Part shown: positions 15,438 to 23,911 of the stretch, piece after piece | How the letters are laid out: each line of letters starts with the position of its first letter | Position numbering within the stretch: position 1 is the first letter of the stretch | Origin: Minisyncoccota bacterium | Lineage (GTDB): Bacteria > Patescibacteriota > Microgenomatia > UBA1400 > PJMF01 | DNA length: 64,000 nucleotides | Direction: 5' to 3' | Assembly: GCA_018657765.1 (NCBI GenBank) | Contig: JABHWM010000018.1 | Coordinates: forward strand, 1 to 64,000 | Made by a program: the position numbers and the translations under genes | Notes under the pieces: generated by a model | What the model saw: only the letters and a program-made list of their open reading frames with translations | What the model was told of the DNA's origin: nothing | Databases searched by the model: none

Positions 15438-16916
15438 ATGATGATTTTTACTATTAGCTGTATTGCTATTGCCCTACCATTTATCTTGGTCAGATTATTA
15501 CGCTGGCTAGCTTGGTCACAACAAAAAGAATATCGTTGGGATAGGATCTGGAATTTCTTACTTTCACCAGAAGGAATGTCAGAGCTCGTGAGACTAAAAC
15601 CAGAGAAAAATGACTTTACTAGAACAGGAATGAAACGTCCTGTGATTACTATTCGCTCAATGGGTGTCTTCTTTTTGAGTTTGATTTTACTAGGTTACTT
15701 TTTTTCTTTGAGCATTAATTTTCTATGGTGGTGGTTACCGTTTGTTATTTATATTGTTCTCCCGATATTACCAATGACTAGTAGTTTCCTAACAGAAAAT
15801 CTAAAAATGCTACTAAGCTTTGGTTTGCTTTTTATAGCCAATAAAAAAGTCTCCAAAGTAAATCCTAAGATTATTGGCATCACTGGAAGCTATGGAAAAA
15901 CAGCTGTCAGACATCTTTGTACTCATGTTCTTTCACAGCAATACACTGTCTATACCCCACCAAAATCACACAATACTCCATTGAGTATTTCTTGGGACAT
16001 CATCAAAAACTACAAACAACAAGATATTCTTTTACTAGAGTTTGCAGCATATAAAAAAGGAGAGATAAAAAAACTAGCTCACTGGTTTTCTCCAGAAATA
16101 TCTATTATTACTGGTCTTACTTCCCAGCACTTAGCTTTATTTGGAAGTCTAGAAAACATTATTAAGGCAAAGGGAGAGCTAGTAAAAGCCACCCAACTGA
16201 CAGGTACTGTTTTATGTAATGCCAAAGATCCTGGAACAGCAAAAATCTGCCAACAAGACTCTAGTAAAACTACTTTGCCATACTCTCCTGACAATAAAAA
16301 TACTCTTATTACCAATCACCAACTCAATGAAAAAGGACTTCTTCAGGCATCTTGGAAAACCCATAAACTATCAACTCATCTGGTGGGACTTCACCATACA
16401 GAAACTATCGCTGCCGCTATTACTTTGGCTCAATTACTGAAAATTCTAGAAATAAAAATCCTCCATGGAATCAATTCATTCCTACCAGAAGCAGTTTTCA
16501 CCCAATCATATTTACACCCAAAAACTCATTCCTTAATTATCAATGATGGTAAAACTACTAATCCTAAGGGATTTCGTTCTGCTTTGGCCCTGCTTGATCA
16601 CTATAAAAAACAAGGAAAAAATACCATCCTCATCACTGGTGGGATCATAGATCTCGGAGATGAAACAGAGACTATTCACCTAGACTTAGCCAGAACAGCT
16701 AAACCAATTGTTGATATGGTTTTTTATACGGGATCAGATGGAAAAGCAGCCTTCAAAGAAGTTTTTGGCCCTAGAATGACAGATCACCTAAAAACATTAG
16801 AGTCGCTAATTCCCAAATTCAATAAAGACGATGTAATTCTTATCGAAGGTCGCATACCACCAACTTTAGATAAACTTCTACAAAAAAACTCAAATAAAAC
16901 AAGGAAAAATGATTAA
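15438..16916 (+). CDS. Membrane-anchored MurF-like ligase
   Basis: A 492-residue Mur-ligase family protein. Unlike soluble MurF it starts with about three or four membrane helices (residues 1-22, 70-95, 98-120 and a weaker one near 125-140). The catalytic part begins at about 145 with the ATP loop ITGSYGKTAVRHL; LEFAAYKKGEIKKL stands where MurF has EMGxxxxGEI, TSQHLALFGS replaces the LxxxHL segment, and INDGKTTNPKGFRSAL is the counterpart of MurF DxYNANPxS. The family joins an amino acid or dipeptide to a carboxylate using ATP. Overlaps the next gene by 8 nt. A side-chain or bridge ligase acting on a membrane-linked muropeptide fits the FemAB neighbour; this is inference. Confidence 0.8.
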   Translation: MMIFTISCIAIALPFILVRLLRWLAWSQQKEYRWDRIWNFLLSPEGMSELVRLKPEKNDFTRTGMKRPVITIRSMGVFFLSLILLGYFFSLSINFLWWWLPFVIYIVLPILPMTSSFLTENLKMLLSFGLLFIANKKVSKVNPKIIGITGSYGKTAVRHLCTHVLSQQYTVYTPPKSHNTPLSISWDIIKNYKQQDILLLEFAAYKKGEIKKLAHWFSPEISIITGLTSQHLALFGSLENIIKAKGELVKATQLTGTVLCNAKDPGTAKICQQDSSKTTLPYSPDNKNTLITNHQLNEKGLLQASWKTHKLSTHLVGLHHTETIAAAITLAQLLKILEIKILHGINSFLPEAVFTQSYLHPKTHSLIINDGKTTNPKGFRSALALLDHYKKQGKNTILITGGIIDLGDETETIHLDLARTAKPIVDMVFYTGSDGKAAFKEVFGPRMTDHLKTLESLIPKFNKDDVILIEGRIPPTLDKLLQKNSNKTRKND

Positions 16917-18213
16917 CGCTAGTTTAGGAGCACATTACTCTGAAAAATTTATTTTCCAAAGTCTTAAGCAACTACTCAAGCAAGTATTTCTTATACCTAA
17001 AAAAGATTTGAGACCTCACCTGCAAAAGAAACTAGCAAAGTTATTTGAAAGTAATAAAAATAATATCCAGTTAGTATATAAAGGTAGAGATGCCATAGAA
17101 CTTTCTCTTAAAAAATATGGCATTACAAATCCCAAGGATGGAGTTATCACTCAAGCCTTTACTTGTTCTGCTATTGAAGAAGGAATCCTAAGAGCAGGAG
17201 CCACACCTCTTTATACAGATATTGGTAAAAATCAACTCAACCTTACTGTAGAATCTCTAGAAAAAACATGGGCTGAACATAATTCTAAACATAAAATAAA
17301 AGCTATTTTAGTACAACATAGTCTGGGTCACCCTGCAGAAATAAAAAAAATATCAGCCTGGTGTAAGAAAAAAAATATTCTTCTTATAGAAGATCTAGCC
17401 CAAAGTTTTGGAGCCACAGATGAAGAGAAAAAATTACTAGGCACATATGCTGATACCATCATCCTTTCCTTTGGCAGAGATAAGGTTATTGATGCTATTA
17501 CTGGTGGGGCGGTTATTTTCAAAACTAATTTCAATAACCTTCTAAAAAAATCTTTAATAAAAAAAGGTAATGCTAATAAAGAAAAAAACATAAAACTAAA
17601 ACCACCTACCCAAAAAATAATCTTGAAAGACTTAGCTTATCCAGTTATTACCTGGATAATTAGAAAAACATTCTATATCTCTGTTCCATTACCTACAAAA
17701 AGAATTTCTTTAGGAAAAATCATTCATCTAATTTTTAAAAAAATAGGCTGGCTTTCATCTCCAACTTTTGCGCCAACAAAAAAACTAACCACCATGCCAA
17801 CGGCTATAGCTCCTCTAGTAATCTCACAACTGGAAACTCATAAAAAAATACACCAACACAGACAAACAATAACTAGCTTTTATTTAGAAAATCTAGAAAA
17901 CTTACCCATTCATTTATTTACTAAAAAAGACCACTTAGAAACAGGATCTCTCCTGAGAGTTGCCCTTCTAGTTCCAAATTGGCCCAAATTAATTAAATCC
18001 TGGAAAAAACATAACATCCACCTAGCAGATCGTTGGTACAGACAACCAGTAGACTGTGGATCACAGAATTGTTCCCAAAAATACAAAAAAAACTCCTGTC
18101 CTAATGCAGAAAAAACTAGTAGCCAAATAATTAATCTACCAACCCACTCCAAAATATCTCTCAAAGATGCAGAGAAAATAGTCAATGATATAAAAAACTT
18201 GTATAGTAAGTAA
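16909..18213 (+). CDS. DegT/DnrJ/EryC1-family PLP enzyme
   Basis: A 434-residue PLP-dependent enzyme of the sugar-aminotransferase type. Visible are the KGRDAIELSL cofactor-phosphate region, ITQAFTCSAIEEGILRAGATPLYTDIG, the LLIEDLAQSFGA strand (Asp that binds the pyridine nitrogen) and LSFGRDKVIDAITGGAVIF, which carries the Schiff-base lysine. A segment around residues 250-290 is unusually hydrophobic and a late CGSQNC/CPNAEK region has three or more cysteines. AAGGA precedes the ATG, which lies inside the end of the MurF-like gene. It likely aminates a keto-sugar or a related envelope precursor. Confidence 0.83.
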   Translation: MINASLGAHYSEKFIFQSLKQLLKQVFLIPKKDLRPHLQKKLAKLFESNKNNIQLVYKGRDAIELSLKKYGITNPKDGVITQAFTCSAIEEGILRAGATPLYTDIGKNQLNLTVESLEKTWAEHNSKHKIKAILVQHSLGHPAEIKKISAWCKKKNILLIEDLAQSFGATDEEKKLLGTYADTIILSFGRDKVIDAITGGAVIFKTNFNNLLKKSLIKKGNANKEKNIKLKPPTQKIILKDLAYPVITWIIRKTFYISVPLPTKRISLGKIIHLIFKKIGWLSSPTFAPTKKLTTMPTAIAPLVISQLETHKKIHQHRQTITSFYLENLENLPIHLFTKKDHLETGSLLRVALLVPNWPKLIKSWKKHNIHLADRWYRQPVDCGSQNCSQKYKKNSCPNAEKTSSQIINLPTHSKISLKDAEKIVNDIKNLYSK

Positions 18214-18214
18214 C

Positions 18215-19243
18215 ATGAGTCTTACCTTTCAAGAAATAACTACAAAAAAAGAATGGGAGAAAACAATTTCCCAATTTCCAGAAGCAAATTTTCTCCAATC
18301 TTTTCAGTGGGGTGAGTTTCAAGAAAAAATAGATAAAAAAATATTTCGTATCACAGCTTTTGATAAAAAAAATCTACCAATCATTGCTTTCCAAATCATA
18401 AAAGAAACAGCAAAAAGAGGTAGTTATTTAACGATTGCTGGTGGGCCGTTACTTAATTGGGACGTAATCAGTAAAAATAATTTAAAAGAATTAATAAAAT
18501 TTATCAGAAAAACTGCTAAAAAAGAACACTGTAGCTTTATTCGCTTTAGACCACAAACTATAGATACATTAGGTCTCCGTAAAACACTTAAACAACTAGG
18601 TGCAATTCCAGCTCCGATGCATCTCACAGCAGATCTGACATTACAGCTAGATCTTACTAAGACTACTGAAACTATCTTGAAAGAAATGAGAAAAAATACT
18701 CGTTATGAGATTAGGCAAATAGAGAAAAAAAACATATCAGTTACTCAATCAAAAAATCCAAAAGATATTCGTGCTTTTTTTGAACAACAACTATCTCTAG
18801 CCAAAAAACATCATTTTGTACCATTTAGCTACAAATTTCTTTTGGAACAATTCAAGATCTTTGCTGAAAATGATAACGTAGTGCTTTTTTCAAGTTTCCA
18901 AGGTAAAAAACTTTTGGCCTCTGCTTTTATAATTTTTTATAATAAAGAAGCCGTCTATCACTATGGAATATCTACAGCTGATAACTATAGACTCCCTGGA
19001 TCCTATGCTTGCCAGTGGGCAGCTATCGAAGAAGCAAAAAAAAGAAATTGTACTAAATATAATTTTTGGGGCATCGCTCCCAAAGAAGAACAAGAACATC
19101 GTTTTGCCGGAGTATCTTTATTCAAAAGAGGCTTTGGTGGTCAAGAAGTTGCTTACCTACCAGCCTATGATATCCCAACTTCATTTTCTTATTGGGGAGT
19201 TTATGCTTTTGAACTTCTTAGAAAAAAATTAAGAAAATTATAA
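18215..19243 (+). CDS. FemAB-family peptidoglycan bridge amino acid transferase
   Basis: A 342-residue protein of the FemABX family, which moves amino acids from aminoacyl-tRNA onto lipid II to build interpeptide bridges. It has two GNAT-like halves: NFLQSFQWGEFQEK at the N-terminus, KNTRYEIRQIEKK in the middle, and the diagnostic HRFAGVSLFKRGFGGQEV near the C-terminus. The insertion coiled coil found in S. aureus FemA is short or missing. It begins 1 nt after the DegT-like gene. Together with the MurF-like ligase it suggests a bridged peptidoglycan; the donated residue is unknown. Confidence 0.88.
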   Translation: MSLTFQEITTKKEWEKTISQFPEANFLQSFQWGEFQEKIDKKIFRITAFDKKNLPIIAFQIIKETAKRGSYLTIAGGPLLNWDVISKNNLKELIKFIRKTAKKEHCSFIRFRPQTIDTLGLRKTLKQLGAIPAPMHLTADLTLQLDLTKTTETILKEMRKNTRYEIRQIEKKNISVTQSKNPKDIRAFFEQQLSLAKKHHFVPFSYKFLLEQFKIFAENDNVVLFSSFQGKKLLASAFIIFYNKEAVYHYGISTADNYRLPGSYACQWAAIEEAKKRNCTKYNFWGIAPKEEQEHRFAGVSLFKRGFGGQEVAYLPAYDIPTSFSYWGVYAFELLRKKLRKL

Positions 19244-19246
19244 AAA

Positions 19247-20296
19247 CTATTTTTCTACTGATTTATAAAGATCTAAATATATTTTTGTAATACTTTGCCA
19301 ACTTTGTTTTTTTGCAAAAGAAAAACCTTCTTCAATCTTATCTTTGGTAAACTTAGTATTTTTTTTCAAAAATAAAATCTTTTTTGATAAATCTTTTTTA
19401 TTTTTTACCACATTAATAATATGACCAAATGGTGATAAAGAAAAATAATCTCTTTTTAGAGGATTATTGTATGCAGCTAGCACTATACATTTATAAGCAA
19501 AGGCTTCCAAAGCAGAAAGATAACCACCTGCAAAAACTATTTTTGCTTTCTTCAAAAAAGGAATAGGGTTTCTAAAACCAGTTACTTCTCCAATTGATTC
19601 TGCTTGCTCTCGTAAAACTCCATCACCACAAAAAATAACTTTACCAGACCAAGGCTGTTGTTTTAGACTCTGTAACAACAAAGGAAAGCCAGTATCATAG
19701 TCCAACCTACCCACATACAATAAAATATTTTCTTTAGAAAAAACCTGACGAGGAACATGAACCCCACCATAAATGATAATATCTGCAGAAAAACCATAAT
19801 ATTTTTCCAAATATTTACCAACAGCAATCGTTTTTGTAGAAAGTAATACTCCCAGCTTTCTCCACAACTTGTTTTTCATAGGGACAGGAAAGATTCCTTC
19901 CCAGCCATGAAAAGTAGTTATTACTGGTTTGCGCCAAAACAGAAAACGAAATGGTAAATACCAAACAAATACATCATGAATGTGGATGACATCTGCATCA
20001 CGAATTAAATAATAATATTTACGAAAAATCTGCCACCAAATAATTAGCAATCCAAAAAAACGAATCTTAGGATAAGAAAATCTATTTATTTTTAATGAAG
20101 AACGCAATTCTTTTTTTGATGAATTTTTATACCCCAGGGTAGCTTCTCTTGCTTTGCAATTCACCTTCTCTCCAACTGTAACTATAGTAGTATCAAATTT
20201 ATTCCTTTGTAAAATCAAAGATGTTTCCAAAACATGTTTTTCTACACCACCAATATTGGGAAAAAACGAGGGAGTAAAAATAAGAATTTTTTTCAT
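19247..20296 (-). CDS. Family 4 glycosyltransferase
   Basis: A 349-residue GT-B glycosyltransferase. The N-terminal domain opens with FTPSFFPNIGGVEKHV (acceptor-side glycine loop) and contains DVIHIHD; the C-terminal domain has ILLYVGRLDYDTGF and a GYLSALEAFAYKCIVLAA segment that corresponds to the donor-nucleotide EX7E region, here partly changed. It should transfer a sugar from a nucleotide donor in the cytoplasm. It is convergent with the FemAB gene (3 bp between stops) and divergent from the GT2 gene. Confidence 0.87.
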   Translation of the reverse strand: MKKILIFTPSFFPNIGGVEKHVLETSLILQRNKFDTTIVTVGEKVNCKAREATLGYKNSSKKELRSSLKINRFSYPKIRFFGLLIIWWQIFRKYYYLIRDADVIHIHDVFVWYLPFRFLFWRKPVITTFHGWEGIFPVPMKNKLWRKLGVLLSTKTIAVGKYLEKYYGFSADIIIYGGVHVPRQVFSKENILLYVGRLDYDTGFPLLLQSLKQQPWSGKVIFCGDGVLREQAESIGEVTGFRNPIPFLKKAKIVFAGGYLSALEAFAYKCIVLAAYNNPLKRDYFSLSPFGHIINVVKNKKDLSKKILFLKKNTKFTKDKIEEGFSFAKKQSWQSITKIYLDLYKSVEK

Positions 20297-20330
20297 AATT
20301 TCATAGACAATTCATAAGTATAAAATCAGT

Positions 20331-20336
20331 TATAAT
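20331..20336 (+). promoter_or_regulatory. -10 box of the GT2 gene, leaderless layout
   Basis: A consensus TATAAT with 7 nt to the ATG at 20344. No consensus -35 at 16-18 bp; TAGACA at 20304-20309 is 21 bp away. Confidence 0.55.
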
Positions 20337-20343
20337 AACCAAT

Positions 20344-21327
20344 ATGAAGGTAAGTCTAGTTATAACTATTTTTAATGAGGAATCAAGCATTGATTATCTC
20401 TTGGATGCTATCCAAAAACAAACAACTGCTCCTGATGAAATTATTTTTGTAGATGGAGGTTCTACAGACACCAGTATAAAAATACTTTCCAAATGGAAAG
20501 AAAAACCGTTCTTCAAAAAAAGGTTGCAGATTTTAGAAAAAAAAGGAAACAGAAGTATCGGTAGAAACTTTGCTATTAAAAATGCAAAACATCCTTGGAT
20601 TGCTATTACAGATGCTGGATGTATTCCTGATAAAAACTGGTTAAAAGAATTAATTAAAGAACAAAAAAAATCTAATACTGTTGTAATTGCTGGTTATTAC
20701 TTTGGTATACCAAAAACTGCTTTTGAAGAGGCTGTTATTCCTTATGTTCTGGTTATGCCAGATAAAATAAACCCAATTAATTTTTTACCAGCTACCAGGT
20801 CTATGATGATAAAAAAAGAAACCTGGAAAAAACTGGGTGGATTTGATAAAAAACTAAATCATAATGAAGATTATGCTTTTGCAAAAAAAATAGAAAGTGA
20901 AAATATCCCTCGTAGCTTTACAAAAAAAGCACAGGTGGGCTGGTTTCCTAGAAAAAACTTATTTTCCTTTATTAACATGATCTTCCGCTTTGCATATGGA
21001 GATGCAGAAGCAGATATTTTACGACCCAAAGTAATATTTTTACTAACTCGTTACTTAATAGCTAGTATCGGTTTGTTTTTATATTATTTATATTTTATAA
21101 GTAATAAATTCTCAGAAATAATTTCTAATAATATTTTTTTAAAAAACTGGGGAATATTATTTTTTATAGCAATATTTATTTTTTACTTACTGTGGGCTGT
21201 CTTGAAAAATAAAAAATATGTAAAAAATGGATGGTATTGGTTGCCTATTTTACAATTATCTGCCGACGCTGCAGTCATCACTGGGACTATTTCTGGAATG
21301 CTGAAAATAAATAAACAAATAACTTAA
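20344..21327 (+). CDS. Membrane-attached family 2 glycosyltransferase
   Basis: A 327-residue GT-A glycosyltransferase. Residues 3-115 carry SLVITIFNEESSI, DEIIFVDGGSTDTS, GNRSIGRNFAI and the ITDAGCIPD strand that provides the metal-binding acidic residue. HNEDYAFAKKIE holds the catalytic ED. Three hydrophobic helices occupy about residues 235-320, so the enzyme is anchored in the membrane. Substrate unknown; the position next to another glycosyltransferase and FemAB suggests an envelope glycan or glycolipid. Confidence 0.87.
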   Translation: MKVSLVITIFNEESSIDYLLDAIQKQTTAPDEIIFVDGGSTDTSIKILSKWKEKPFFKKRLQILEKKGNRSIGRNFAIKNAKHPWIAITDAGCIPDKNWLKELIKEQKKSNTVVIAGYYFGIPKTAFEEAVIPYVLVMPDKINPINFLPATRSMMIKKETWKKLGGFDKKLNHNEDYAFAKKIESENIPRSFTKKAQVGWFPRKNLFSFINMIFRFAYGDAEADILRPKVIFLLTRYLIASIGLFLYYLYFISNKFSEIISNNIFLKNWGILFFIAIFIFYLLWAVLKNKKYVKNGWYWLPILQLSADAAVITGTISGMLKINKQIT

Positions 21328-21371
21328 TTTAATAAATCTATATTAAAAATAATAAAATTAAAATTAAAAAA

Positions 21372-21941
21372 CTAACTAATCTTATTCTCAAAATCATCTA
21401 CATGAATAAACTCTATACCAGAACCTTTGGCAGCAAAGCGATCACTATTGCTATCTCCGATCATCAAATAATCTGATTTCTCTGTTTCTGGAATAAAAAT
21501 TTGGAAAAATCCTTCTGGATCTGGTTTTAATAACTTCACTGAATCTCTAGAAATAATTTTTTCAAAAACTTCATCCAAATTGAGTTCTGATAAAACTGGA
21601 GTTATTGTTTCTATATGATTACCAGTCCATAAGAAAAATTTATATTGGGTTTGATTATTTTTAATAAAATTTACTAATTTCATATTGGGCTGATGAGCAG
21701 AATAATTCTCTTTTTCAAATTTTCTTGACCAATCAATAAATAATTGAGCCACCTCATCTCCATATTTTTTAACCAAATCAATTTGAAAAACATGAACATC
21801 ATCTATCTTCATATTTTTATCACCGGTTACATTTATTCCAATTTCCAGTAACTCTTCTCTTTCTTTACTCCAATCTATAATAAGAGAATCAATCGTGGCA
21901 TCAAAATCAAAAACCAAATATTTATGTGGAAATAGTTTCAT
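21372..21941 (-). CDS. HAD-superfamily hydrolase
   Basis: A 189-residue HAD phosphatase. Motif I is VFDFDATID (nucleophile Asp and acid/base Asp), motif II lies in FFLWTGN, the lysine in KLLKPDPEGF and motif III in LMIGDSNSDRFAA. A helical cap lies between motifs I and II, as in subfamily IA phosphatases. Substrate unknown. It follows the lipoprotein gene by 6 nt on the same strand, so the two form an operon. Confidence 0.85.
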   Translation of the reverse strand: MKLFPHKYLVFDFDATIDSLIIDWSKEREELLEIGINVTGDKNMKIDDVHVFQIDLVKKYGDEVAQLFIDWSRKFEKENYSAHQPNMKLVNFIKNNQTQYKFFLWTGNHIETITPVLSELNLDEVFEKIISRDSVKLLKPDPEGFFQIFIPETEKSDYLMIGDSNSDRFAAKGSGIEFIHVDDFENKIS

Positions 21942-21947
21942 CTAAAA

Positions 21948-22472
21948 TCATCTCTCTTTAAAATCACCTGTATCAGTATCATAACAACGAGGAATCATAC
22001 CAGCTGGAAAGTCATACTGCTCTACTAATTCACAATAAACAATTCCTACACCGTTGTGGGCAATCTCCCAACCAGAATCAGTTTTGGCTGCAAAATAAAT
22101 CCCACCCTTATCTCCTTCTCCAACATTTACATAACCTGTCATAAAAAGATTTGTACTCTCTGCCTCTGCTGTAATCTGCACTTCGGCAATATCTAGCTCA
22201 AAACTCTCTGCCAATAATTTCTCAACTTGCTGGATATCAGTATCAACTAAACCATTTTTCTTTGCTTTTTCTGTCAAAGATTCATCAAAAACACCTTCTG
22301 TAACAGGAGCTCCTACTTGGGGAACAATATTCCCATCTTCAATATCACTAGGTAAACCTAATCTTGATTTCAAACTATTCAAAGAAATATCTTTATCTCC
22401 TCCTGGAAAAGTGCAGGCAGAAAATAAAAATGAGCTAGCTAGTAGTATTCCTATCAAAAAAGTTTTTTTCAT
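21948..22472 (-). CDS. Lipoprotein of unknown function
   Basis: A 174-residue protein with a lipoprotein signal peptide: MKKTFLIGILLASS and a lipobox LFSAC, predicting lipidation of Cys20 and membrane attachment. The mature part is acidic, with a helix containing DTDIQQVEKLLAESFE and a beta-rich C-terminal domain (FMTGYVNVGEGDKGGIYFAAK, DSGWEIAHNG) holding two cysteines (VYCELV, PRCYD). The fold resembles small extracytoplasmic domains of many CPR lipoproteins, but no family is recognised. Confidence 0.75.
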   Translation of the reverse strand: MKKTFLIGILLASSFLFSACTFPGGDKDISLNSLKSRLGLPSDIEDGNIVPQVGAPVTEGVFDESLTEKAKKNGLVDTDIQQVEKLLAESFELDIAEVQITAEAESTNLFMTGYVNVGEGDKGGIYFAAKTDSGWEIAHNGVGIVYCELVEQYDFPAGMIPRCYDTDTGDFKER

Positions 22473-22478
22473 ATCTCA

Positions 22479-22507
22479 AGTGTAACTAGTTCACGAACAA
22501 CTCTCAA
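22479..22507 (-). promoter_or_regulatory. Promoter of the lipoprotein-HAD operon, leaderless layout
   Basis: TTGAGA (22502-22507) and TACACT (22479-22484) on the minus strand with exactly 17 bp between them; 6 nt separate the -10 box from the ATG at 22472. This is the clearest leaderless promoter in the window. Confidence 0.75.
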
Positions 22508-22606
22508 TAGTGGTTCTCAAGAATAAGCTATACTTTATATAAATTCAGGACATCATGTTCATAAATGAAAAAATGACTGGTATAATCTGGGTCTACAAAA
22601 CAAGAT

Positions 22607-22694
22607 GGAAGCGTCGCATAGTGGCCAATTGCACAAGATTGCTAATCTTGAACCTTAACAGGTTTCGTGGGTTCGAATCCCTCCGCTTCCGCCA
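22607..22694 (+). tRNA. tRNA-Ser(GCU)
   Basis: The acceptor strands GGAAGCG (22607-22613) and CGCTTCC (22684-22690) pair fully, with discriminator G at 22691 and an encoded CCA at 22692-22694. The anticodon stem CAAGA/TCTTG encloses loop TTGCTAA, giving anticodon GCU (codons AGC/AGU). A long variable arm (ACCT...AGGT) marks a class II serine tRNA, and GGTTCGAATCC is the T arm. A TATAAT -10 box lies at 22581-22586 and a terminator follows. Confidence 0.93.
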
Positions 22695-22701
22695 TGTACA
22701 G

Positions 22702-22728
22702 AAAAATAGGCTTTATGCCTATTTTTTT
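22702..22728 (+). terminator. Intrinsic terminator of tRNA-Ser(GCU)
   Basis: AAAAATAGGC and GCCTATTTTT form a stem with a short TTTAT loop and run into a T tract, 8 nt after the tRNA CCA end. Confidence 0.8.
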
Positions 22729-22811
22729 GTGCATAGTGATAAAAAGGGATGTCCAGTGCCCCACCAAGCGAATACATTCAGTAGAAAAAATCAATGAGCC
22801 TGGGTAGGGTA

Positions 22812-22828
22812 AATCCCTCCGCTTCCGC
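22812..22828 (+). repeat. 17-bp duplicate of the tRNA-Ser(GCU) 3' end
   Basis: AATCCCTCCGCTTCCGC is identical to positions 22676-22692, the T-stem 3' strand and acceptor 3' strand of the tRNA, 136 bp upstream. The preceding bases GTAGGGTAA also resemble a degenerate T arm. Such tRNA 3'-end duplications are typical attachment-site scars of integrase-type elements. The rest of 22729-22811 holds no gene I can support. Confidence 0.6.
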
Positions 22829-22914
22829 AAAATTAAACTACCCCCCCTCAATCCCCATTTCTGTAATATTTTTAACTTCTTTAAAAAAACTTTGTGTGAT
22901 AATTGAGTTTACAT

Positions 22915-23844
22915 ATGAAGAATTTAATAAAAAAACTTTGGGCCACAGGCCCCTTACTTATAATAATAGCTACTAGTTTATGGGCTCTGGGTGGAGTTAC
23001 CAGAAGAAGCCTGTATCACTTACCAGCAATCAACATAGTTTTCTTTGAGCATCTGATAGGATCACTGGTACTTTTACCAATTGTTATCCCCAGTCTAAGA
23101 AAAGAAAAATTCACTCCAAAACTAGCACTCACTGTTTTCTTGGTAGCTTTGTTTGGAGGATTACTAGGAACTCTTTTTATCACTACAGCATTAATCAAAG
23201 TTAATTTTATTGCTTTCAGTGTGGTTTTCCTTATCCAAAAACTTCAACCCCTCTTTGCTATGGTCTCAGCAAATCTAATACTTGGAGAAAAAATTACCAA
23301 AAAATATCTACAATGGGCAGGACTGGCTCTAGTCGCTACTTTCTTTGTAACCTTTAAAAATGGAGCTATTAATTTTGATACAGGTTCTGAAACAACAATC
23401 GCTGCATTGTATGCATTGGGAGCTGCAGTTGTTTGGGGTATCGGAACTACTTTATCCAAAACACTTCTGAATCAAGTCTCTAGTAATAGTGCTACTGTTT
23501 TGAGATTTTATCTAACTACTTTATTAGCTTTTGCAGCATCTTTTATACTGGGATCAGCAAACTTGTTAACTCAAGTAAATATAGGTGAAATTTCTAGATT
23601 AGCATTCATAGCTATCACAACAGGAATAATAGCCATGATTCTTTATTACAGAGGCTTATCAAAAACAGAAGCAAAAACTTCTACAATTCTAGAACTTGCC
23701 TTACCATTAACGGCCGTTTTTATTGACATGTTCTTATATAAAAACTTCTTAGCACCAACTCAATATCTAGCAGCAATCATTCTTATGTATGCTATGTATA
23801 GAGTGGGAAAACTAGCTCTTTCTGAATCTGAAAATATTAGTTAA
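22915..23844 (+). CDS. EamA/DMT-superfamily transporter
   Basis: A 309-residue protein with ten predicted membrane helices arranged as two five-helix repeats, the plan of drug/metabolite EamA transporters. Recognisable parts are SLWALGGVTRRSLYHLPA (helix 1), the LIQKLQPLFAMVSANLILGEKIT end of the first repeat, GAAVVWGIGTTLSK (start of the second) and LELALPLTAVFID with KNFLAPTQYLAAIILMYA at the end. Substrate unknown. The ATG at 22915 is preferred over an in-frame TTG at 22903. Confidence 0.87.
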   Translation: MKNLIKKLWATGPLLIIIATSLWALGGVTRRSLYHLPAINIVFFEHLIGSLVLLPIVIPSLRKEKFTPKLALTVFLVALFGGLLGTLFITTALIKVNFIAFSVVFLIQKLQPLFAMVSANLILGEKITKKYLQWAGLALVATFFVTFKNGAINFDTGSETTIAALYALGAAVVWGIGTTLSKTLLNQVSSNSATVLRFYLTTLLAFAASFILGSANLLTQVNIGEISRLAFIAITTGIIAMILYYRGLSKTEAKTSTILELALPLTAVFIDMFLYKNFLAPTQYLAAIILMYAMYRVGKLALSESENIS

Positions 23845-23911
23845 TAAAATATAACTCAAATTTACTCTGCTATAGAAACTTTATATATACCACTCTTTTA
23901 AAATTAAAAAA

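Noticed and set aside
22555..22851. Short open frames on both strands across tRNA-Ser(GCU)
   Set aside because: They run through the tRNA and its terminator and have no protein-like composition.
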